From positions 186,001-250,000 of the forward strand of contig CAYYPL010000001.1 in assembly GCA_964473555.1 (NCBI GenBank): a DNA stretch of 64,000 nt. Direction: 5' to 3'. This document shows, piece after piece, positions 8,648 through 19,067 of this stretch. Source of the stretch: UBA11400 sp964473555. Lineage in GTDB: Bacteria; Bacteroidota; Rhodothermia; Balneolales; HLUCCA01. The stretch's first letter is position 1. Every line of letters begins with the position of its first letter. A program made the position numbers and the translations under genes. Under the pieces are notes generated by a model. The model searched no databases. It worked only from the letters and a program-made list of their open reading frames with translations, and was not told where the DNA came from.

Positions 8648-8953
8648 ATGGATAACAAACAAAAACAACTCGAAATTGAATTATCGGCTGACGAAGCACA
8701 AGGAACCTATTCCAATCTGGCGATGATTACCCATTCTGCTTCCGAGTTCATCATTGATTTCATCGCAGTGATGCCCGGACTACCCAAGGCCAAGGTCGTC
8801 AAACGAATGATACTAACACCAGATCATGCTAAAAGGCTTTCCGGTGCCCTGTATGATAACGTTAAGCGATACGAAGAGCAGCACGGGAAGATTGACACAA
8901 AGGATAAACCTGAAATCCCATTCAATTTCCGTGGTCCTATTCCGGAGGCATGA
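8648..8953 (+). CDS. DUF3467 domain protein
   Basis: This 101-residue cytoplasmic protein matches the DUF3467 pattern. It has a first strand LEIELSADEAQGTYSNLAMITHS, then SEFIIDFIAVMPGLPKAKVVKRMILTP, DHAKRLSGALYDNVKRYEEQHG, and a proline-rich tail. DUF3467 members are small beta-alpha proteins of unknown function found widely in Bacteroidota and other phyla. It probably shares a transcript with the PLP enzyme 14 bases upstream. Its stop codon lies one base from the stop of the convergent lptG, so the two operons abut with no room for a separate terminator. Confidence 0.88.
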   Translation: MDNKQKQLEIELSADEAQGTYSNLAMITHSASEFIIDFIAVMPGLPKAKVVKRMILTPDHAKRLSGALYDNVKRYEEQHGKIDTKDKPEIPFNFRGPIPEA

Positions 8954-8954
8954 A

Positions 8955-10025
8955 CTATTTGGGTGTTTTGATGAGAATACCGACTGCGATGATGAAGAAT
9001 AAACCATGGGGAATCAGTGCTGCAATCAGTGGGTCAATACTCCCTGCGGCACCGAATGGCTCGATGATTTTCATTAAAGCAAGATATAAAAAGCTGATGG
9101 CAAGTCCTGAACCAAGGATAAACCCGGTGCCGCTTGAGCGTTTCACCGAAGCCAACGACACACCCAGAATCGTGACAATCACAATGGAAAGCGGATAAAA
9201 TAGCTTACTATAGAACTGAATTTTCGGTAATTCAACACTTCCAGCTCCTATGCGTTTCAAAGAATCTATATACTCCAAAATTTCAGGATACGTCAGTTGA
9301 AACACATCGGATGTGGTTCTGGCCAAGTCCCGTGGAAGTAAGGTAAGCAGGGTGTCGATCTGTGCGATCTGGACTTCCTTGTATCCTGTTGACGTCATGT
9401 TTCGTCTGGTAACATTAAACAGCTTCCATACACTCAGCGAGTCGTCATATTGCATTCGGCCAACATCAATCGTTTCGATTACTTTGGTTTTGTCAAATCG
9501 GAAGAGTTGCATTCGGTATCCAACCTGTTCATCCGGGGCGTAGTAATTGATGCTAATCAGGGTATTGGGTGACTCTTGCCGATATATTTTATTGGTATCC
9601 ACCCGGTCCGAGGATGTCATCAGATATTGTCGTTCGAATGCGATACGGTGCTTATTCGCACCCGGGACAACAAATCCATCCAGATAACTCACAATTCCGC
9701 CAGACACAACAGCAAACATCACAAATGGAAGCATTAGCCGGTATAAACTGACTCCGGCCGCTTTGAGCGCTGTTATTTCGAGCCGTTGAGCCATTTTGCC
9801 GGTGTGTAACAAACATGCGGTAAATACCGCAACCGGAAGCACCAATCGGATGATTTCGGGAATATATGGAATGTAGTAATCCATCCAAATTTGTTTGAAA
9901 GTAGCTCCACGGTCGGTGAAATCGTCCACATTTTCCGAAAAATGGACCAGGATGAAGATGAGAATCAGTAAAAACAACACCAGTAGGGTTACTGAAATCA
10001 GATTCCAGAGTATATGACGATCCAT
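8955..10025 (-). CDS. lptG: LptF/LptG family LPS export permease (LptG-type)
   Basis: The 356-residue protein has an N-terminal membrane helix after MDRHILWNLISVTLL, further helices around IIRLVLPVAVFTACLL and LPFVMFAVVSGGIVSYL, a periplasmic beta-rich middle part, and three C-terminal helices (PLSIVIVTILGVSLASVKRSSGTG onwards). The cytoplasmic coupling helix AQRLEITALKAAGVSLYRL is a family hallmark. LptFG with LptB drives LPS from the inner membrane to the Lpt bridge. The frame is open further upstream to 10166, but the ATG at 10025 gives the normal N-terminus and sits 5 bases after the lptF stop. Confidence 0.9.
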   Translation of the reverse strand: MDRHILWNLISVTLLVLFLLILIFILVHFSENVDDFTDRGATFKQIWMDYYIPYIPEIIRLVLPVAVFTACLLHTGKMAQRLEITALKAAGVSLYRLMLPFVMFAVVSGGIVSYLDGFVVPGANKHRIAFERQYLMTSSDRVDTNKIYRQESPNTLISINYYAPDEQVGYRMQLFRFDKTKVIETIDVGRMQYDDSLSVWKLFNVTRRNMTSTGYKEVQIAQIDTLLTLLPRDLARTTSDVFQLTYPEILEYIDSLKRIGAGSVELPKIQFYSKLFYPLSIVIVTILGVSLASVKRSSGTGFILGSGLAISFLYLALMKIIEPFGAAGSIDPLIAALIPHGLFFIIAVGILIKTPK

Positions 10026-10030
10026 TTTGT

Positions 10031-11485
10031 TCAAGAGCGCCTCCAAAGGTCGGAAAAACGCCTTTCTGTGCTGATCTTGTATAACAAAATCAATCCAAGT
10101 AATCCGATCGTTATATTTCCGAACCACATGCCAACCATAGGTGAAATCAACAACCGATCGGCCCATTTTTCTCCCTGGATAATTGTGATCCAGTAGTAAG
10201 TGAACAAAACAGTACTGAGAACTGCGTTGTAACCAAGATTACCTCTTTGGGTAACCATTCCCAAAGGTGCACCAATCAATACAAAAATGACACAACCGAA
10301 GGGTATGGCAATTTTTTTGATCATCTCCACCTCAAATTGTGCGATCCGCTCGTATCTCCATTGTACGTTCACCAAGGTATGATCCAGTTGATTTCTGTAC
10401 GCTTCCAGGTTACTCATAGCCAGGGAAACCAGGTTAGATTGTGATTCAAGGTAGGCCGTTCTGCCATAGGCAATTCCAGTCAGGTTAGAATCCGGATCAA
10501 ATCGTTGAGGTTGATTCCCAAATCTGGCTTCATCTGTCTGAATTTCGGTGAACACACGAATCGTCGGATTTGGTCGAATGTGGTCGTAGCCATTGAGTAT
10601 CATATTCACTGACTGATGATAAGGGATTAAAGTGCCTATTAAACGATTGATTTCAATATTAAGACTGTCTATGTACACATTCATTGCCTGGGCGGTCATG
10701 GTTCTGTCGTCTCGTCGCCGAATATCCGGATTGGTCCGTGAGAAACTCATGTCGCTGAGATCAAATCTGATACGATGCTGATAAAACTGACTCTCTTCGA
10801 TACGGTTTTGATTTCCATCCTCATTTTTAAGGTACCTGTAAACGGTTCCGTTATACAGATCAAGAGTGAGTGAAAACTGGTGTTCATTACCGGTGAGTAG
10901 TCCGTATTCGGCGTTGATGATTGCCTGATCTCTGTCGTTAGTTGATTCCTGAAATATGGTCACATCAACCAGTGTATCTGATTTTGCAGATATGTCACGC
11001 GCCAGGAAGGTGTATCCTTCTATCCCATCGTAAAAGGCATTGGCTGTCAGATCGAATCCAGGCTTTTTCATGCGGATATCCAGAAACAGCGATCTTGCTT
11101 TGAAGTTGGCGTCCGGAAGTACCTCATTTGAGAACCATGCCAGAAAGGATCCAATGATCAAGGCAATAAATAATACAGGTTTCATGAGTTGGATCGGTTT
11201 TACCCCGGCAGCCTTGATCGCTGTGAGTTCGGAAAGTTCGGCGAAGCGTCCGAATGCCATAAGCGTAGCGATCAGGATGGACATCGGAACCGAAAGAACC
11301 AGCATGTAAGAAAGCTGAAGGGCGATCAACTCGATGATTACCCGAGTATCCAGCCCTTTTCCGATCAGTTTGTCGATGTGTAAGATCAGGAACTGCGTCA
11401 GCAATAAAAACAGAATTGAAAGCAAAGAGAACAGGAATGGTCCCACATGTCGTTTCAGTAAATCGCGTTGCAGTTTATTGATCAT
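10031..11485 (-). CDS. lptF: LptF/LptG family LPS export permease (LptF-type, long form)
   Basis: This permease is about 484 residues from the ATG at 11485; an open frame extends to 11587, but MINKLQRDLLKRHVGPF is the expected N-terminus. It has six membrane helices in the LptF pattern, three at each end, and the coupling helix ELSELTAIKAAGVKPIQLM. Compared with the roughly 366-residue E. coli LptF it carries an extra ~100-residue stretch before the last three helices (VYIDSLNIEINRLIGTL to SNLEAYRNQLDHTLVNV). That stretch is helical with likely coiled-coil and appears typical of the long LptF forms of this phylum. It is co-transcribed with lptG, and divergent from sprA. Confidence 0.9.
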   Translation of the reverse strand: MINKLQRDLLKRHVGPFLFSLLSILFLLLTQFLILHIDKLIGKGLDTRVIIELIALQLSYMLVLSVPMSILIATLMAFGRFAELSELTAIKAAGVKPIQLMKPVLFIALIIGSFLAWFSNEVLPDANFKARSLFLDIRMKKPGFDLTANAFYDGIEGYTFLARDISAKSDTLVDVTIFQESTNDRDQAIINAEYGLLTGNEHQFSLTLDLYNGTVYRYLKNEDGNQNRIEESQFYQHRIRFDLSDMSFSRTNPDIRRRDDRTMTAQAMNVYIDSLNIEINRLIGTLIPYHQSVNMILNGYDHIRPNPTIRVFTEIQTDEARFGNQPQRFDPDSNLTGIAYGRTAYLESQSNLVSLAMSNLEAYRNQLDHTLVNVQWRYERIAQFEVEMIKKIAIPFGCVIFVLIGAPLGMVTQRGNLGYNAVLSTVLFTYYWITIIQGEKWADRLLISPMVGMWFGNITIGLLGLILLYKISTERRFSDLWRRS

Positions 11486-11672
11486 AAAATTGGCAAAAAA
11501 GTGTTGAAGCACTGCGGAAATCACCTTATCATTCGTTACAGTCCGAGATTTGGTGTCTATAGGGTTCAATGCGTTGAATTTAACCAATAAAATGAACCGG
11601 TAGAAACATCTTACTCATTTCGCGTATGAATCCACAATTTAATCTCATGGCCTATTGATTCTTTGTTACAGC

Positions 11673-11687
11673 GTTGCCTCTGGCAAC
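11673..11687. promoter_or_regulatory. Small hairpin and possible sigma70-like promoter before sprA
   Basis: GTTGCC at 11673-11678 and GGCAAC at 11682-11687 form a 6-bp hairpin with a 3-base loop. The same stretch offers a possible -35 element (TTGCCT, 11674-11679) followed 18 bases later by TATAAC (11698-11703), close to a sigma70 pattern. This would place transcription start only about 15-20 bases before the GTG start of sprA. The rest of the 241-base gap between lptF and sprA shows nothing else I can name. Confidence 0.3.
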
Positions 11688-11726
11688 TACAAATTGATAT
11701 AACATAGAACCCATTACTCGGACACG

Positions 11727-14700
11727 GTGCATTTCGTAACGCGAAAGTTGTTTCTTATTACGTTGTTTTTTGCAGCCTCGATAGGTGATCTATCCGCTGC
11801 GGGCTCATTTCATTTTGATGTTTCAGCGAACGCATCCGGGGTGTTACCTCTCCGCCTTCAAAAGCCTGATTTTATCTCTTTTCTGCCTTCGAGAACATCT
11901 TTTCCTAACGTAACCAAGCCTATCCCCACGGATACTGTCCGAATAGATACCCTTGCAACGGACACCCTTAAAGCTCTGATTCCGATTCGAGGAGCGAGAT
12001 TTCATCCAACGCCAAATCTCACTGCCCGAAATAGGGCGCGCCTGGCACAGATGGTTTTGAATGAGATACAGCTGGACGTATCGCGCGATTCACTGAATCG
12101 GTTCTCTGTGGTATCCGAGTTCAAAGGAATTCAGCTTTCACCTCAAGTTTATTATTCTTTTGACGAGTATACAATTGCCATGCGTCGTAAAGGCATTCAG
12201 GATAATTGGTATAAACTCGCACAGGATGCACGCCGAAGACAGGATGTTCGTAGAGGACTATTAGATTTTCGAATCAACATACCTGGTGGGCAGCGATCGG
12301 CGTTTACCACCATATTTGGTCGACCGGAGGTGAATTTACGGGTCACGGGCACGGCAAACATGAACCTGGGAGTCTCCATTCAGGAAACCAGGGATCCCGC
12401 TGTACCACCAGATCAACAACGACGTATAGACCCAACATTCAACCAGAACCTTAAGTTGAACATCCAAGGCACCATAGGTGACAAATTGAACATTCGCACC
12501 GACTGGGACACCGAACGCGCGTTTAATTTCGAAAACCGGTTGAGTATTGTTTACACTGGATACGAGGATGAGATTATTAAATCCATTGAGCTTGGTAATG
12601 TATCGATGGAAACAGGGAATTCACTCATTCGAGGAGGTGGAGCGCTCTTTGGAATCAAATCCCGGTTTCAGCTAGGGGCTTTAGAGTTAACCGGAATAGT
12701 TTCCCAACAAGAGGGAAAGGGAAATTCACAGACCGTAACCGGAGGTGCCACCGAAGCCTCGTTTGAAATCCGACCGAACAATTACGACGACAACCGTCAC
12801 TTTTTCATCGATTTCTTCGCCCGACAGGAATTTGAAGCGAACATGTCAGACCCAACCATTACACGTAGGTTGTTCAATATTACCAACGTTGAAGTGTGGG
12901 TCCTGAACGAAACCTTAACACCTGTTGAAGGTCAGCGTTCGGCTATTGCGCTTCTGGATTATGGAACCATTGAAGACTCAGGTACTTTTTTTCCACCAAA
13001 CCAGGCACTAGACAAGTTTGATCAGTCGGTTCTGCAACCATATCGGGATCCGGCAATTGGGGTATCGGCAACTGATCTGGGCGTTGAGCCAGATGAGTTT
13101 GCAGAAGGAATCTTTAGGCCACTGGTTGAAGGAGTTGACTATACCATAGACACCAATCTTGGATACCTTTCACTCAGAGATCAGTTAGGTCCCCGACAAG
13201 CCCTGGCTATTTCCTTTGCCTACAGAAACCAGTTTGATCAGATTATCTATGTTGGGGACGTGAATCAAGGCGATTCCCAGCGCTTATTCCTGAAATTACT
13301 TCGTCCCGCTGGCTTAACCCCATCAAGCCGTGCATGGCCCATTACGATGCGGAATGTGTATAGTCTAAATAGTGCCAACCTGACGGCAGAGGGATTAACG
13401 CTGGATGTTTTGTTTACTCAGGGAACCATAGAGCAACAAAACTTGCCCGGTATTGGAAATGTACTGCTTCAGGATCTGGGACTTGATCGGGTAGGTTCTC
13501 AGGGACAATTAGGGTCGGATAATCTGGTCGATTTTGGCACAGGAACCCTGGATCCGCGGGATGGTAAAATCGTTTTCCCCTATCTGGAACCATTTGGTAG
13601 CAGACTGGCACAAATTATCCAACAAAGCCCACTCCCTGCCGATCAGAAGGCTCAGGCTCTTGATCAACTCGTTTTTTCAGAACTGTATACGACTACCCGA
13701 AATAACGCACAAAACAGTTCCAAAAATAATCTGTTCCGAATTAAAGGGATTACCAAAGGAGGTGTGAGCGAGACCTATTTCCTTGGTTTTCAGTTGGTAC
13801 AGGGATCTGTACGAGTCCGGGCGAATGGCAGGGAACTTGTTGAAGGAGTGGATTACGAAGTAGACTACACGGGCGGAATGCTGATTATCACTAACCGTTC
13901 TTTTCTGGCTGCAGGACAGGAAATCAACATCGATTTTGAGAGTAATCAATTTATGCAGATTCAGCAGACTACATTTACTGGACTTAGGGCTGAATATAAA
14001 TTAAATCCTGATGTCTCTTTTGGTAGTACATACTTCAGACAAAAAGATCGACCACTTCAGGATAAAATTCCGGTTGGAGATGAACCTATTAACAATGCTG
14101 TTGTAGGTTTCGATGCCCGAGCAAAATTCAACACACCGTGGTTAACCAGAGCTATTGATTTTGTTCCTCTACTTCAGACCCGTGCTCATTCATCGATTTC
14201 ACTCACTGGCGAATTTGCACAGATACGTCCAGGTGTTTCACAAACCAATGCAGTGGCAAGATCGATCAAAAGCGGGGTCCTGTACCCGGATGAGGAACTC
14301 GGGCTTTCGTTCATTGACGATTTCGAAGGATCGAAGGCTTCGATCAGTTTCCTCAGCCCTGGCCGATGGACTCTCGCTGCCTCACCCTACAAAATACCCG
14401 GATATGATGGTACCACGCCTATAGGGCTTGCAGACCAAAGTGTCTTTGCCCGGGCTGCGCGAAACGATCTGCGTGCGCAGTTTTCCTGGTACACCATACC
14501 CATTTCGCTGGGAAGAATCACTGATGCGGCCAGAACCCTGGAATCTCTGCCCGTAGCGGTGACCGATGTGTTCCCTGACAGGGATGTTCTGCGTCAGGAC
14601 AATATCCTGCAAACACTGGATATTTACTTTAATCCCAACTCACGTGGACCCTACAACTATAATCCAGACATCAGGGACATCACTGCAGTGCGTCCGCAGG

Positions 14701-17700
14701 ACATGTGGGGTGGTTTTACTACGGTATTGCCCAGCGGATTAGACGACTTGACCCAAAACAATATGGAATTCCTTGAATTTTGGGTTCAGGCTATTCTGCC
14801 GGATGGGAAGTCGCCCACTGCGGCCGATGTTTTCGATTACGATGGTCGTATTTACATTGATTTGGGGGTGATTTCTGAAGATGTAATACCCAATAACCTG
14901 AATAATACGGAAGATGGAATTGCCGAACGATCTGGAAATCTCAGAGTGGATCAAACCGGTCGTAGCTATGTATTCAGTAATCTTCCGGATCTTGATGGGC
15001 AGTTTTCATCAGAATCTATTCAGCTTGAAGATGCGGGATTGGATGGTGCAGTTAACCGTGGTGGTATCGACAATACCGGTGAGGATGTGCTCTTTGCTGA
15101 CTTCCTTGAGCAAATGGCGCTGGTCTTTTCCGATCAACCCGATATGCTCGAAAAAATTCGCAGGGACCCATCAAATGATGATTTTGTTTATTTTGACACT
15201 CCTGAAACCAGCGGGCTTCCACTTCATGAGCGCTTTCACAGAATGTATGGTTTTCCAGAAGGTAATGCGATCACCAGTGGGGCTCAACGGGCAGTTACCA
15301 ATCGACCAGATTCTGAGGGATTGCTGAATCCTGCCGTTGTAAACCTCGAAAACGCTTTCTATCAATATCAACTTAGTTTTAATCCAGCTGATACTACTTC
15401 ACTACGGATTGGTCAGAATTACGTAGTGGACAAAGTAGACGGTGGTGAGCAGTGGAATACCTGGTATCAAGTTCAGATTCCATTGCGGGAATTTATTGAA
15501 AAGGTCGGTAATATTGAGAATCTCCAACGCGTAACCCACCTTCGCATTTGGATGACGGGGTATCGGCAGCCTTTTACACTTCGCTTTGCAACGCTTGAAC
15601 TGGTCGGAAACCAATGGCGTAAAGCTGAAGAAGTTGGGAATCAGGGTAATACGAATACCGTTTTTGAGGTTTCTACCATCAATATAGAAGAGAATTCGAA
15701 TCGTCGCCCGATTCCCTACAGAATACCTGAAGGTGCTATTCGCTCTGTTAACCGTGGCCAACAACAAGAAATACTTGCTAATGAACAATCGTTACGATTG
15801 GTGGTTGAAGATCTAAGATCGGAAGATTTACGCCTGATCAAACGAGGGTATCCAATGGGTCTCAATTTGACGAACTATTCTAACATGCGCATGTTTGTCC
15901 ATGGTGAGGGGTACTCAAACCGGGATGATATAGAACTGGTGATACGTTTAGGGAGCGACCTGCAGAACAACTACTACGAGTATCGCCAACCCATAACTCC
16001 ATCCGATACCCTGTACAATTACACAACCGGGTCACGATCAGCGGTTCAGGAAGACATAGAAGCGATCTGGCTACCTGACGAGAATAGTATGAATCTGGTT
16101 CTGGGCACGCTGAACGAACTCAAACAGCTTCGAAACTTAGCCATGGCCGATCCGTCTCAGGTTTATGAACGTCGTGACATTCTCCGGGATGCACCGCCGG
16201 GTGCCACAATCGCGATTAAGGGAGAACCTGCATTGAACCGGATCACCGAAATCGGGATCGGATTACGTAATCCCTACCAGGGTGGTGGAGCCAGACAAAC
16301 CAATCAAACCATGGGAACCCCCTCACTGGATGCCGAGGTATGGGTTAATGAACTTCGGGTATCAGGCTTCGAAGATCAGTCCGGATGGGCCGCAAATGCC
16401 CGCGCTCAGGTTGTCATGGCTGATTTTGCCACACTCAATGCCTCTGTTAATCGTTCAACAGACGGTTTTGGTCCCATTGATTCCAGGCTTGGTGATCGCC
16501 AGCAATTCGAGCGGTTATCCTACGACCTGAGTGGCACTTTTAATCTGCATCGATTTGTCCCCGAACGCTTTGGATGGAACATTCCATTAACATTGTCGAC
16601 CCGACAAAACGTACAAACACCTCGATTTTTGCCTCGTGAAGGCGACTTGCGATTTGAAGATTTCAAACGGGCGATAGAAGCGAATGAAACCTACTCGGAC
16701 TCTGAAAAACAGCAGATTATTGCCGACAAACTCCGTGAAATACAAAATTTCAACGAGACCTATTCGGTGAATCTCTCCAATATTTCAAAACAGTATTCCC
16801 GAAGTAAGCTTGGACAGTTGACCCTGGATAATCTCAGATTCAGCTACGTGTACAATCAAGGTACGACCCGGGATTTCAGAACGGCGTTCAATGACAACTG
16901 GAACTACACTACCGGAGTCAACTACCAGTTAAATGTCAGAAATGTAAGAACCATTCGACCCTTCAATTTCCTTCAGAATGTACCGGTTCTCAAATACCTG
17001 GATGAACTTCACTTTGCCTATTTGCCCTCATCAATCACCACTTCAGCGACGTTGAACCGTAATTACGCGGAAAGTGCGACCCGCGCTTTTCAGACTAGCC
17101 CGTCGCTGTTTCGCCAGCAACATGTCTTTAAGTTCACAAACCAGTTTGGAATCAATTACAATGTACTGTCAACACTGAGTTTGTCGTACAATAACACCAC
17201 CAATGCAGACCTTGCCCTGATTGCCCAGGATTCCATTCCAGATTCAGATCTGTATACCATCCGTAATTCCTTCGACGTTTTTCAGGACGTGTTTTCAGAT
17301 AAATCAGTGAATCCCCGCCGGAGTGATTATCAAGAAAACTGGACTGCCGCATTTCGTCCGCGCATCAACAAGTACAGGAATCTGAGTTGGCTTAACTACA
17401 GTGCGTCGTATCGGGGTGGATTCCGTTGGGTGAATTCCGCACTCGGGTCTGGTTTGGGAGCAAATCTGACCAATAACTACTCCCTGGATCAGAATCCATC
17501 GATTCGAATTCAAGATCTGCTTCGGAAAATACCACTTTACGATAGTGCATTTAAAGCCGATGAAGCCGAACGAAGGGTCAGAGAACAGGCCCGGACTCGC
17601 CGATCCAACACCCGTCAGCAACAAAATAACGCTCGTCCTACAACAAACAATAGCACTACTGAATCGAACACTTTTGGTGATCATATCAAATATTATTCCA

Positions 17701-19067
17701 GAAGGCTGCTACTTTCTGCCCTCAGTGTGCAAAACATCGATATGACCTACTCTCATTCGGTCCAATCTGCGCAACAAGGTTACGCAGGAGGATCATCGTT
17801 ATGGGATCTTTTTTGGGATGATGAAACCGGTACCTTTTCTCCAAGTTTTGGGTATCGCGTGGGATGGAGCAGTGAGATATCTCCTGACCAGTTGATTCGA
17901 AGTATGGATCCCAATCTTACCTTCTCCTTGTCTCAGAACTATCGCGTTAGCGATAACATATCGCTACGGTCAACCATTCAACCAATCAGGGACATCACGA
18001 TTGCTTTAGACTGGAACAACGCCTGGGAACGAAATGTAAACGCTGCATTAACGGTCGGACAACAGGATGTCACCTCACAAATCGGCCGGCGAGGATCCAT
18101 AAACTCCAGCGTATGGGCTTTTGGAGGAGGATACCTTGATTTATTCAGAAACCAGCTTCAAACAGCATTTGATGACCTTGGTCCATCCAATGAGATTCGT
18201 GATGAGACCGGTAACAATGACGGGCGTACTATCCTCAGTCCACGATCTTTGCAAGAAGACTTCCGCTCAGCGTATCTCTTTGGACCCAAAAAAGGTCGAG
18301 GAAGTGTCGGACTGGCACCATTACCACTTCCAAACTGGAGAGTTACCTGGGCAGGATGGGAGAAACGTCTTCCGTTCATATCAGGTATGCTCAGCCGTGC
18401 AACGTTGCAACATTCCTATGTTGGAAGATTCAGACTTGGATGGGATTATAACCCCGATTTTGGAACCGAGATCACCAGACAGGTCGGGCCTTATCGGGTC
18501 TTTGATGAACGACCCGAATATCAACCTGGATCGGTGAATGTGGATCGTCAGTTCAATCCATTAATTGGCCTTCAGTTAACCTGGCGCTCAGGATTGGGAA
18601 CCGATTTACAATACAAAAGCTCGAAACTCACTTCGTTTTCATTGTCAAATACCAATGTGATCGAGCGTAATTCCAATGAAATCCAATTTACTGCCCGTTT
18701 CTCGAAACGTGGGTTCACCTTACCGTTTTTCAAACGACTTCAGAATACGCTCGATATGAGTCTTTCTGTGAGCTATATCGAGGACAAAACGCTCACGTAT
18801 CGATTGAATCAGGATGTTCAGGATGTACTTTCGGTCCCAGTTGACCAATTGATCAAAGATGTGATGCAATATACTCCTGGTAATCCCAACGAGAGAGGTG
18901 ATGTGCGCGTTAATATCGCCCCTCTGATTGGATACCAGTTTTCCCAGTCGGTGAAAGCAAATTTTGAGTACAGGTATTCCCGATTGATTCCACGTTCAAC
19001 CGGAGTCTTCCCAAGAGTAACTCAGGATATCCGTTTTAACATTATTGTATCGATTCGTTCGACTTAA
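11727..19067 (+). CDS. sprA: SprA, outer-membrane translocon of the type IX secretion system
   Basis: This 2446-residue protein is the size of Flavobacterium SprA (about 2400). SprA forms a 36-strand outer-membrane barrel through which proteins with a T9SS C-terminal signal are secreted. The start is GTG at 11727, because an in-frame TAA at 11700-11702 and no ATG lie upstream. It gives a signal peptide (MHFVTRKLFLITLFFAAS, cleavage near LSAAG). Family hallmarks near residues 270-360 include RTDWDTERAFNFENRL, SIELGNVSM, RGGGALFGIKSRFQLG and FFIDFFARQEFE. The rest alternates beta-rich repeats, and the C-terminus ends in an outer-membrane-like strand (RFNIIVSIRST). No gld/por partner genes are in the window. 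The 3' end overlaps lnt by 26 bases tail to tail. Confidence 0.93.
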   Translation: MHFVTRKLFLITLFFAASIGDLSAAGSFHFDVSANASGVLPLRLQKPDFISFLPSRTSFPNVTKPIPTDTVRIDTLATDTLKALIPIRGARFHPTPNLTARNRARLAQMVLNEIQLDVSRDSLNRFSVVSEFKGIQLSPQVYYSFDEYTIAMRRKGIQDNWYKLAQDARRRQDVRRGLLDFRINIPGGQRSAFTTIFGRPEVNLRVTGTANMNLGVSIQETRDPAVPPDQQRRIDPTFNQNLKLNIQGTIGDKLNIRTDWDTERAFNFENRLSIVYTGYEDEIIKSIELGNVSMETGNSLIRGGGALFGIKSRFQLGALELTGIVSQQEGKGNSQTVTGGATEASFEIRPNNYDDNRHFFIDFFARQEFEANMSDPTITRRLFNITNVEVWVLNETLTPVEGQRSAIALLDYGTIEDSGTFFPPNQALDKFDQSVLQPYRDPAIGVSATDLGVEPDEFAEGIFRPLVEGVDYTIDTNLGYLSLRDQLGPRQALAISFAYRNQFDQIIYVGDVNQGDSQRLFLKLLRPAGLTPSSRAWPITMRNVYSLNSANLTAEGLTLDVLFTQGTIEQQNLPGIGNVLLQDLGLDRVGSQGQLGSDNLVDFGTGTLDPRDGKIVFPYLEPFGSRLAQIIQQSPLPADQKAQALDQLVFSELYTTTRNNAQNSSKNNLFRIKGITKGGVSETYFLGFQLVQGSVRVRANGRELVEGVDYEVDYTGGMLIITNRSFLAAGQEINIDFESNQFMQIQQTTFTGLRAEYKLNPDVSFGSTYFRQKDRPLQDKIPVGDEPINNAVVGFDARAKFNTPWLTRAIDFVPLLQTRAHSSISLTGEFAQIRPGVSQTNAVARSIKSGVLYPDEELGLSFIDDFEGSKASISFLSPGRWTLAASPYKIPGYDGTTPIGLADQSVFARAARNDLRAQFSWYTIPISLGRITDAARTLESLPVAVTDVFPDRDVLRQDNILQTLDIYFNPNSRGPYNYNPDIRDITAVRPQDMWGGFTTVLPSGLDDLTQNNMEFLEFWVQAILPDGKSPTAADVFDYDGRIYIDLGVISEDVIPNNLNNTEDGIAERSGNLRVDQTGRSYVFSNLPDLDGQFSSESIQLEDAGLDGAVNRGGIDNTGEDVLFADFLEQMALVFSDQPDMLEKIRRDPSNDDFVYFDTPETSGLPLHERFHRMYGFPEGNAITSGAQRAVTNRPDSEGLLNPAVVNLENAFYQYQLSFNPADTTSLRIGQNYVVDKVDGGEQWNTWYQVQIPLREFIEKVGNIENLQRVTHLRIWMTGYRQPFTLRFATLELVGNQWRKAEEVGNQGNTNTVFEVSTINIEENSNRRPIPYRIPEGAIRSVNRGQQQEILANEQSLRLVVEDLRSEDLRLIKRGYPMGLNLTNYSNMRMFVHGEGYSNRDDIELVIRLGSDLQNNYYEYRQPITPSDTLYNYTTGSRSAVQEDIEAIWLPDENSMNLVLGTLNELKQLRNLAMADPSQVYERRDILRDAPPGATIAIKGEPALNRITEIGIGLRNPYQGGGARQTNQTMGTPSLDAEVWVNELRVSGFEDQSGWAANARAQVVMADFATLNASVNRSTDGFGPIDSRLGDRQQFERLSYDLSGTFNLHRFVPERFGWNIPLTLSTRQNVQTPRFLPREGDLRFEDFKRAIEANETYSDSEKQQIIADKLREIQNFNETYSVNLSNISKQYSRSKLGQLTLDNLRFSYVYNQGTTRDFRTAFNDNWNYTTGVNYQLNVRNVRTIRPFNFLQNVPVLKYLDELHFAYLPSSITTSATLNRNYAESATRAFQTSPSLFRQQHVFKFTNQFGINYNVLSTLSLSYNNTTNADLALIAQDSIPDSDLYTIRNSFDVFQDVFSDKSVNPRRSDYQENWTAAFRPRINKYRNLSWLNYSASYRGGFRWVNSALGSGLGANLTNNYSLDQNPSIRIQDLLRKIPLYDSAFKADEAERRVREQARTRRSNTRQQQNNARPTTNNSTTESNTFGDHIKYYSRRLLLSALSVQNIDMTYSHSVQSAQQGYAGGSSLWDLFWDDETGTFSPSFGYRVGWSSEISPDQLIRSMDPNLTFSLSQNYRVSDNISLRSTIQPIRDITIALDWNNAWERNVNAALTVGQQDVTSQIGRRGSINSSVWAFGGGYLDLFRNQLQTAFDDLGPSNEIRDETGNNDGRTILSPRSLQEDFRSAYLFGPKKGRGSVGLAPLPLPNWRVTWAGWEKRLPFISGMLSRATLQHSYVGRFRLGWDYNPDFGTEITRQVGPYRVFDERPEYQPGSVNVDRQFNPLIGLQLTWRSGLGTDLQYKSSKLTSFSLSNTNVIERNSNEIQFTARFSKRGFTLPFFKRLQNTLDMSLSVSYIEDKTLTYRLNQDVQDVLSVPVDQLIKDVMQYTPGNPNERGDVRVNIAPLIGYQFSQSVKANFEYRYSRLIPRSTGVFPRVTQDIRFNIIVSIRST

